Assembly (NCBI RefSeq): GCF_037975245.1
Contig: NC_092567.1
Location: 18,028,376 to 18,092,375 of the forward strand
DNA: 64,000 nucleotides
Direction of reading: 5' to 3'
DNA from: Apostichopus japonicus
Lineage: Eukaryota > Echinodermata > Holothuroidea > Aspidochirotida > Stichopodidae
Part shown: positions 61,001 to 64,000 of the stretch, in pieces
How the letters are laid out: every line of letters begins with the position of its first letter
How positions within the stretch are numbered: the first letter of the stretch is position 1
Translations under genes and position numbers: made by a program
Notes under the pieces: generated by a model
Seen by the model: only the letters and a program-made list of their open reading frames with translations
What the model was told of the DNA's origin: nothing
Database searches by the model: none

Positions 61001-61736
61001 TTCTGAAAATGTCACACTTCAACAAAGTTCTTGTGTGAAACTAAATTCAAGGTTTGAAATTTGATGTTTAGGCCTACTCCTATTTTCTTTGACCTCCACT
61101 TACATTGATATCCATGGTAGAGTGCTGCATTTAGGCAATGGCCTTTTATCATCTAGTGTTAGCTAAAAGGCATCCCCATCCTTGCAAGTTGTAGTGTAGG
61201 CTGTCTTAAACGTTAGGTTTAAGTTTGTCTTCGAGTTGTGGTCTTATTAGCCTAGGCCCTACAGTAGGCATGTACCACTACTAGTACTAGCCTAAAGCCT
61301 GGCTACATTTGTGACACAATGTTGGAAACCCATAACATGTCATCACATTTAACTAATTCTATCAAACAAAATTAGACCTAAGGCGAAACTGATTGGCATA
61401 CGTTGGGTGCGTCTCTAGTCCAATACTAACGCAAGGTTTGACACTTTGGTAACCTTATATTGAGCATTACATTAGTGCAGTTGCGTTAACATCCGTGATA
61501 GGCTTATGCCAATTGCTACAATGCTACTGTACTTGCTAGTAAGTAGTAGGCCTAGTGGTAGTACGAGTACTATTACTAATACTAGTGAAATTTTTGAGAA
61601 CCATATGCTACCCACCTGGTATCTGGACGTACAGGGAAGCAAATGCGAACAAGTATATGCTAGACATACACCATAAGAATATATTTCGTGAGGCTGACAT
61701 TGCCGGATTCATTTTAGCTTTCATCATGAGCTGCAT
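43802..61736 (-). CDS. LMF2: Lipase maturation factor 2-like gene (13 exon positions, spliced)
   Basis: Family: LMF proteins (Pfam LMF1 family) are multi-pass ER membrane proteins; LMF1 is needed for folding and export of homodimeric lipases, and LMF2 is its paralog with a less defined role. Seen: exons on the minus strand join in frame to about 619 codons, or about 660 if both exon 6 copies are used (human LMF2 is about 700). Diagnostic blocks in order are [130 protein letters not shown] and NWWRRKEVE. The [14 protein letters not shown] and GNYNFFN forms fit LMF2 better than LMF1. The start chosen is the first Met of exon 1; Met-4, -5, -9 and -13 are alternatives. The C-terminus is shorter than in vertebrates, so a further 3' exon is possible. 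Introns hold many repeats; no disabling lesion was found. Confidence 0.93.
44451..44541 (-). CDS. LMF2: LMF2 exon 12
   Basis: 91 bp, entering in phase 1 and leaving in phase 2. It encodes [20 protein letters not shown] then LYHYHFTSW, aligning with the PFHKQPPTYVRAQRYKYWF region. Splice sites are GTTGCAG|TT and GGAG|GTAAGC. Confidence 0.94.
44542..46242. other. LMF2 intron 11
   Basis: Intron sequence shared with the left duplicon copy (7091-9765) minus its tandem array. It contains cggaacaggttttgagggaa and a short direct duplication at 45946-45990. No extra exon fits the protein. Confidence 0.6.
46243..46356 (-). CDS. LMF2: LMF2 exon 11
   Basis: 114 bp. It encodes [16 protein letters not shown], then [17 protein letters not shown]; donor GAAG|GTAATT, phase 1. 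[11 protein letters not shown] is nearly invariant in the family. Confidence 0.95.
47140..47194 (-). CDS. LMF2: LMF2 exon 10
   Basis: 55 bp, entering in phase 0 and leaving in phase 1. It encodes [18 protein letters not shown], matching the EFMYKPG block. The donor GTTG|GTAAGT is intact here, unlike in the paralogous copy at 10586-10640. Confidence 0.9.
47365..47847. mobile_element. Insertion I (483 bp) in LMF2 intron 9
   Basis: Inverted ends are cagggatgtgcccagg and gtggacacatccctg. The flanks repeat taatg(g)tacatgtg, 13-14 bp with one indel, longer than a usual hAT TSD. The site is empty near 10800 in the left copy. The interior repeats gtgctgggc. Confidence 0.82.
47960..48190. other. Conserved intronic block at the duplication breakpoint
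   Basis: gatttgacagtaccttccag and agctcagcttaggaaggact-like sequence also occurs at 11158-11265. A plus-strand 86-codon frame crosses it but ends differently in the other copy, so it is not supported as a gene. Confidence 0.4.
48383..48690 (+). mobile_element. tRNA-derived SINE
   Basis: A Pol III A-box-like gtggtccaatggctgagg and B-box-like agttcaagtcctgg stand about 40 bp apart. A non-tRNA body with ctttacctctctctgtggcc and a G/C-rich gggggaaacccccc hairpin follows. It lies in LMF2 intron 9. No TSD resolved. Confidence 0.65.
48881..49066 (-). CDS. LMF2: LMF2 exon 9
   Basis: 186 bp, phase 0 at both ends (ATGACAG|CCG to GAAG|GTAATG). It encodes [20 protein letters not shown] then EVVIEGSNN, the hallmark luminal motif of LMF proteins. 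Confidence 0.95.
49120..49640. other. LMF2 intron 8 repeat-like segment
   Basis: Low-copy sequence with a block near 49430-49500 (ttggggacgttaaatggcgg, ccccgggagcaggaa) that looks like the body of a dispersed SINE-type repeat. No exon seen. Confidence 0.35.
49711..49810 (-). CDS. LMF2: LMF2 exon 8
   Basis: 100 bp, entering in phase 2 and leaving in phase 0 (CCACAG|GTCT to GTCTG|GTGAGT). It encodes [20 protein letters not shown] then MFCISL, a membrane segment. Confidence 0.87.
49890..50155 (+). mobile_element. tRNA-derived SINE with (ACAT)n tail
   Basis: The head is ggagtgttagctcagtggtg ... cccggttcgagttactcc. The A and B boxes and a 5-bp acceptor-like pairing (ggagt/actcc) are present, but the anticodon arm is imperfect. 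The body carries gacttcggtcagcttgcggc and cgcaagttcctgcttgcagg, ending in acatacatacaaatacatac. It lies in LMF2 intron 7. Confidence 0.72.
50548..50786. mobile_element. hAT-like MITE J (239 bp)
   Basis: The ends cagggttgtcaccac and ctggtgacaaccctg are inverted. The TSD cccctgac is exact (50540-50547, 50787-50794). It lies in LMF2 intron 7. Confidence 0.92.
50787..51696. other. Rest of LMF2 intron 7
   Basis: AT-rich intron sequence; no extra exon or repeat recognised. Confidence 0.5.
51697..51802 (-). CDS. LMF2: LMF2 exon 7
   Basis: 106 bp, entering in phase 1 and leaving in phase 2 (CTTTTAG|AT to GGAG|GTAAGG). It encodes [20 protein letters not shown] and a membrane segment ending LAAIWR, aligning with the FHQFSQWL region of LMF2. 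Confidence 0.9.
52000..52835. repeat. Minisatellite (ggatatgtccatgtcctcaa) in LMF2 intron 6
   Basis: A unit of about 20 bp is organised in higher-order blocks of roughly 150-170 bp, marked by gatggatacatgta near 52028, 52187, 52354, 52525 and 52675. Frames of 60-90 codons across it arise from the repeat. Confidence 0.96.
53028..53150 (-). CDS. LMF2: LMF2 exon 6, downstream copy (6b)
   Basis: This copy of exon 6a has the same length, phases and splice dinucleotides. The only residue change I see is Val to Ile in the TVHYF motif. The duplication junction lies about 10 bp upstream of the acceptor, so its polypyrimidine tract is poorer (GTGCGCTTCAG). It may be skipped, used instead of 6a, or used with it; all three keep the frame. 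Confidence 0.7.
53272..53394 (-). CDS. LMF2: LMF2 exon 6, upstream copy (6a)
   Basis: 123 bp, phase 1 at both ends. It encodes [20 protein letters not shown], then [16 protein letters not shown]: one membrane segment plus the HYF loop, matching LMF2. The acceptor (GTGCGTTTCAG) has a T-rich tract upstream; the donor is ATCA|GTGAGT. It is the first of two near-identical tandem copies. Confidence 0.88.
53405..54695. other. LMF2 introns 4 and 5 apart from exon 5
   Basis: Intron sequence with pyrimidine-rich (53812-53880) and purine-rich (54100-54145, ggggaggtggagggggaggg) tracts, and a run of ttgagtaa-type repeats near 54190-54260. Exon 5 (53577-53706) lies inside. Confidence 0.5.
53577..53706 (-). 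CDS. LMF2: LMF2 exon 5
   Basis: 130 bp. It encodes [20 protein letters not shown] and [20 protein letters not shown], then leaves in phase 1 at [18 protein letters not shown] followed by LLDD is the LMF2 signature. Confidence 0.95.
54696..54848 (-). CDS. LMF2: LMF2 exon 4 (GC donor)
   Basis: 153 bp, phase 0 at both ends. It begins [20 protein letters not shown] and ends [15 protein letters not shown]. The donor is ACAG|GCAAGT, the consensus form for a GC-AG intron; no GT donor nearby keeps both the frame and the family alignment. The acceptor is ATGTTCAG. Confidence 0.92.
54900..55330 (-). mobile_element. 5'-truncated non-LTR retrotransposon with (ATT)n tail
   Basis: On the minus strand a frame ends [36 protein letters not shown] and stops at 55122. 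This is the C-terminal W-N-LP ... F...L-THL signature of LINE reverse transcriptases. A short 3' UTR with gcgccttgagcacccagc follows, then a (TTA/ATT)n tail at 54902-55038. It inserted in LMF2 intron 3. Confidence 0.82.
55425..56160. repeat. Minisatellite (tactgtaatgtactttaaag) in LMF2 intron 3
   Basis: tactgtaatg, tactttaaag and gaactgtcatgttctgtact recur for about 730 bp with a higher-order period of roughly 100-120 bp. A few outliers continue to 56600. Confidence 0.97.
56161..57180. other. Rest of LMF2 intron 3
   Basis: AT-rich intron; no exon fits the protein here. Confidence 0.5.
57185..57290 (-). mobile_element. LINE/SINE 3' tail fragment with (ATT)n
   Basis: On the minus strand, tttgtaaagcgcctagaggc and tttggcgctatatt run into a (TTA)n tail at 57195-57215. 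The layout resembles the tail at 54900-55100. Confidence 0.6.
57462..57713 (-). CDS. LMF2: LMF2 exon 3
   Basis: 252 bp, phase 0 at both ends (GTCAG|GTTGG to GCCAG|GTACGT). It begins [18 protein letters not shown] and continues to [20 protein letters not shown] and [14 protein letters not shown], the most conserved core of the LMF family. Confidence 0.95.
57842..57919 (-). CDS. Possible cassette exon in LMF2 intron 2
   Basis: On the minus strand this 78-bp interval follows a strong acceptor (GCTTTTTGCAG) and precedes a good donor (ATG|GTGAGC). It is open for 26 codons in phase 0, the phase of the exon 2/exon 3 junction, so inclusion would insert 26 residues without a shift. No counterpart is known to me in LMF proteins, and it may be chance. 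Confidence 0.3.
58565..58852. mobile_element. hAT-like MITE K (288 bp)
   Basis: It begins caagggtgggcaacctt and ends tagatttcccacccctg, the widespread hAT terminal type (CAGGGGTGGGCAA). Flanking octamers tcatacag and ccctacag match at 6 of 8. It sits about 35 bp from the LMF2 exon 2 donor. Confidence 0.82.
58887..59140 (-). CDS. LMF2: LMF2 exon 2
   Basis: 254 bp. The acceptor is TTTCAG|GTCTG, the donor TATCAA|GTGAGT; it enters in phase 1 and leaves in phase 0. It encodes [15 protein letters not shown], then [15 protein letters not shown], then two membrane segments, ending in FLYLSVYQ. This matches the luminal ILPAR loop and next helices of LMF2. Confidence 0.93.
59141..61615. other. LMF2 intron 1
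   Basis: A 2.5 kb intron. A palindromic gtttaaacg-rich patch lies at 59325-59400, a C run near 59528, and a GC-rich block at 60800-60915 (ccccctggacccccacaagg, cacgctacgcgtgctcggcg) that looks like another dispersed element. No exon seen. Confidence 0.55.
61616..61736 (-). CDS. LMF2: LMF2 exon 1 (coding part)
   Basis: It encodes 40 residues plus the first base of a Gly codon. A hydrophobic first membrane segment (about residues 18-35) runs into SLYVQIPG. The donor is CCAG|GTGGGT, phase 1. A TTTCCAG acceptor-like site lies four bases before the ATG, so the start could sit on a second exon with an upstream noncoding exon. The frame stays open a short way upstream. Confidence 0.88.
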
Positions 61737-62006
61737 TTGACTGGAAAGTATATACGTTAAACGCTGAGTCCACAGTATTGCAGCGTACCCTAATCATAAG
61801 CAACAGTAGTCATCATACAGGTTCTACTTGTTGTACACGTGTTGAATAAGTATCCCGTCGAAAAACATAGGCCTAGGCTATGCCAAAGTTTCGGATTTAC
61901 CAGGTCAGCAGCAGAAACTCAAGGACGGAAACTCTATGGAACGCCAGTTGAACTGGTGGTATAGTAAGGAGAGGCGTCTCTATGATTTAGTCAGAAGTGT
62001 AGAGGG

Positions 62007-63046
62007 CAAGGGCGGCGGAACCGGGGGGGCACAGGGGGAACGTGCCCCCCCACTTTTCCTCAGGTTAAAAATGTGCCCTTTTTCTACATACAAATTTCTA
62101 AATAAAAAAGAGTTTACAAAGCGAAACCCACGTCGAATGAAATATTTCGGGAAGTTTTAAATGTTTACTACCATAGGCGTAGGAGCCCAATTTGATTTTG
62201 GGGGCTGTAACGACTTGCCCGAAAAATATTACCAAAATTTGTCGCGCGCTCCGCGCGCGTTCAACACGTTAATTTGCATATCAAATAGGCATGCATAGTT
62301 ATTATTAAGCATGCCAATAACATACAATCATTTGCCGTGTTATTACCCTTCCATATTGGTTAGAATTATTCGGAAAGTCGTTACAATAACAATGATCATA
62401 ATAATATCAGTTTAACCATTGAAAAACACATAGCAAATTATTTTTCTTTCAGTAGGTGCCCGAAAAATTCTCAGCATATTGCCCGAATTTTCACAAAATT
62501 TTGGGGTTGCCCCCCCCCCCCCCCCGCCTTCTACACCTATATTTACTACCACAAGGCTTCTAACATTCTGGTGAGTGCCATTATGCATATTCAATTTGCC
62601 AACAAAATCCTAATGCATTTCCAAAAATGCCTTGCTATATTACATTGTGACTTTGTAATAAGCAGAAGCCATTTATAGCCTACTATGAATAATGAGTATA
62701 GTTTTAATATCCCTTAACCTACCCCATCCTTTCGTATTTTGACATATTTCATATGCTTTCGTGCATGTATCGATCGCGTGTGCAGGGACTTGGACTTTAT
62801 AATGATTTCACCTCATTTTGTCTCGAAAGAAAACTTGTTCCTTGTTTCCCAATTTGCACATTAGATATTGCAGCTAGTATGCATGGTTTCCTTGGGGGGG
62901 GGGGGGGTTGATGGAGTGATGTGTATACGCAAATAAGATGATACAATAAGAGTTGTAAAGGGTACTAAATATTGGTCCAATCGAATTTCTGCAAAGTGCC
63001 CTTCGACGTTGGTGCCCCCAGATTAAAAGTGCTTCCGCCGCCCTTG
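62007..63046. mobile_element. Element B2 (CAAGGGCGGCGGA ends) with nested insertion
   Basis: It begins caagggcggcggaaccgggg and ends gtgcttccgccgcccttg, like 34924-35544. It shares ttgttccttgtttcccaatt and gtgatgtgtat with that copy. No TSD is recognisable. Element A2 is inserted at 62172-62541. Confidence 0.82.
62172..62541. mobile_element. hAT-like element A2 (370 bp), nested in B2
   Basis: Ends are cataggcgtaggagccc and ccttctacacctata. The TSD tttactac is exact (62164-62171, 62542-62549). Most of it matches 15165-15413 in inverse orientation. Confidence 0.9.
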
Positions 63047-63245
63047 AAAGCAGAGTTCTGGATGAATTATGTCAATTATTTCAAACCCACACGCTATGAG
63101 AGGTGACGCAAATACCTCTTTTCAAATCAATAGGAGGAGGAAACTTAATTTTCATTCCGTTCGTTTATTTCTTTGTTATAGAGATCTTATCTGAGATACA
63201 ATTGGCATGGTTCAGTAACGTATCGGCAAATGAAATGAGAAGGAG

Positions 63246-63602
63246 CAGGCGCGGATTCAGAGGGGGGTCCAGGGGGTCCGGACCCCCTGCTCTTGGCCAC
63301 AAAAAAAGAGAGAAAAAAAGGGGGAAAAAAGAGAGAGAAAAAATAATTAAATTAAACACCCACGGCGTTTGTTCTCTCCAATCTACCATGAACAGATCAT
63401 CAATAAAACTAGCTAACTCATACTGATGCAGATACATTTCGAGTGAGTTTTTGTAGGTTCTTTGCATGGCTTAATTGAAGGGGGGTCCCTGTATAAATAT
63501 CCAAGAATTTCACAATGGATAGAGGGAAACCCACTCCCCTTAGACCCTAGGATCACTGGAGGCCAAACCCCTCACCCTTCCAGAATCCTGGATCCGGCCC
63601 TG
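63246..63602. mobile_element. MITE-like element L
   Basis: The ends caggcgcggattcagagg and tcctggatccggccctg are imperfectly inverted; ggggtccagggggtccggac follows the left end. No matching flanking octamer was found. Confidence 0.5.
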
Positions 63603-64000
63603 CATCAAACAGTGGTGACGAAACGGGAGGCGGATTGGGGGCTAAAGGCAATATGATTTTTGTATCATCTCAACTAATCTGATATGTATTACCATATTTC
63701 ATATTGTTTTCTTCTCATCAATTGATAAATTGCAGACATGAGATCCATATTTTCAGGCTAGGTACATGCAGCTTAGAATACTCGAGAAGTGCCATTTCCG
63801 GCCATCTGGGGGGTTTGTAAAGCCAAAAAAAATTCTTGTATGCTACGCGCCAACCGATGGTGGCGCTCCGCTTAGATAGTCTTACGTTCGGGCCCGGATG
63901 ATCCAGTCAGACCCCCCCCCCCGTCAAAAATCCTGCATCCGCCCCTAAGGAGGGCGGCGGTGAGGGGAGAGTAGCTACTACCTTGAAAGCGATGCTATTG
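63603..64000. other. Window end: shared module and element end
   Basis: 63785-63885 repeats the gtgccatttccggccatctg/gcgccaaccgatggtggcgc module. 63915-63948 (caaaaatcctgcatccgccc) looks like the terminus of another DNA element. A splice-donor-like AAGGTAGT lies on the minus strand near 63983. No gene supported. Confidence 0.5.

Overview
The window reads as nuclear DNA of an animal, probably a marine invertebrate. It is AT-rich, its recognisable genes are split by many introns, and most of the rest is repeats: DNA-transposon fragments with target-site duplications (TSDs), tRNA-derived SINEs, a 5'-truncated LINE, minisatellites and long (AT)n tracts. An echinoderm or other non-vertebrate deuterostome is my guess, but nothing here fixes the phylum. 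There is no sign of bacterial or viral gene organisation.

The one gene identified with confidence is an LMF2-type lipase maturation factor on the minus strand, from the start codon near 61736 to a stop near 43802. I rebuilt 13 coding exon positions by splice sites, reading phase and family motifs. They give about 619 codons. One exon (exon 6) is present twice in tandem, and the intron after exon 4 has a GC donor. Introns carry minisatellites (52.0-52.8 kb, 55.4-56.2 kb), SINEs, a LINE tail and short hAT-like elements.

The left part (about 1-11.27 kb) and the middle (about 33.37-48.09 kb) are two copies of one large direct duplication. The middle copy holds LMF2 exons 10-13 and the 3' flank. 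The left copy holds a detached set of the same four exons with a dead splice donor, so it is a partial pseudogene. The middle copy carries five insertions absent from the left copy, most with clean TSDs. One (34.50-38.43 kb) is itself a nest of further elements. The left copy instead has a 1.48 kb tandem duplication and a tandem array inside the LMF2 intron.

Between the duplicons (11.3-33.3 kb) I see a candidate three-exon gene for a small Cys-rich single-pass membrane protein (12.75-15.76 kb), a candidate 5' gene fragment with three phase-compatible exons and an ETS-like promoter (20.0-26.5 kb), a Ty1/copia Gag remnant with a premature stop, a frameshifted integrase remnant, and a duplicated pair of exons resembling the MBF2 secreted-protein family. 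A roughly 180-bp tandem array lies at 20.46-21.44 kb.

The most unusual structures are two foldback elements (22.09-23.12 kb and 36.48-37.36 kb). Each is flanked by an 8-10 bp direct repeat and built from inverted arrays of short tandem monomers around a roughly 620-650 bp core. A shared hairpin-bearing module also recurs in five different mobile-element contexts.
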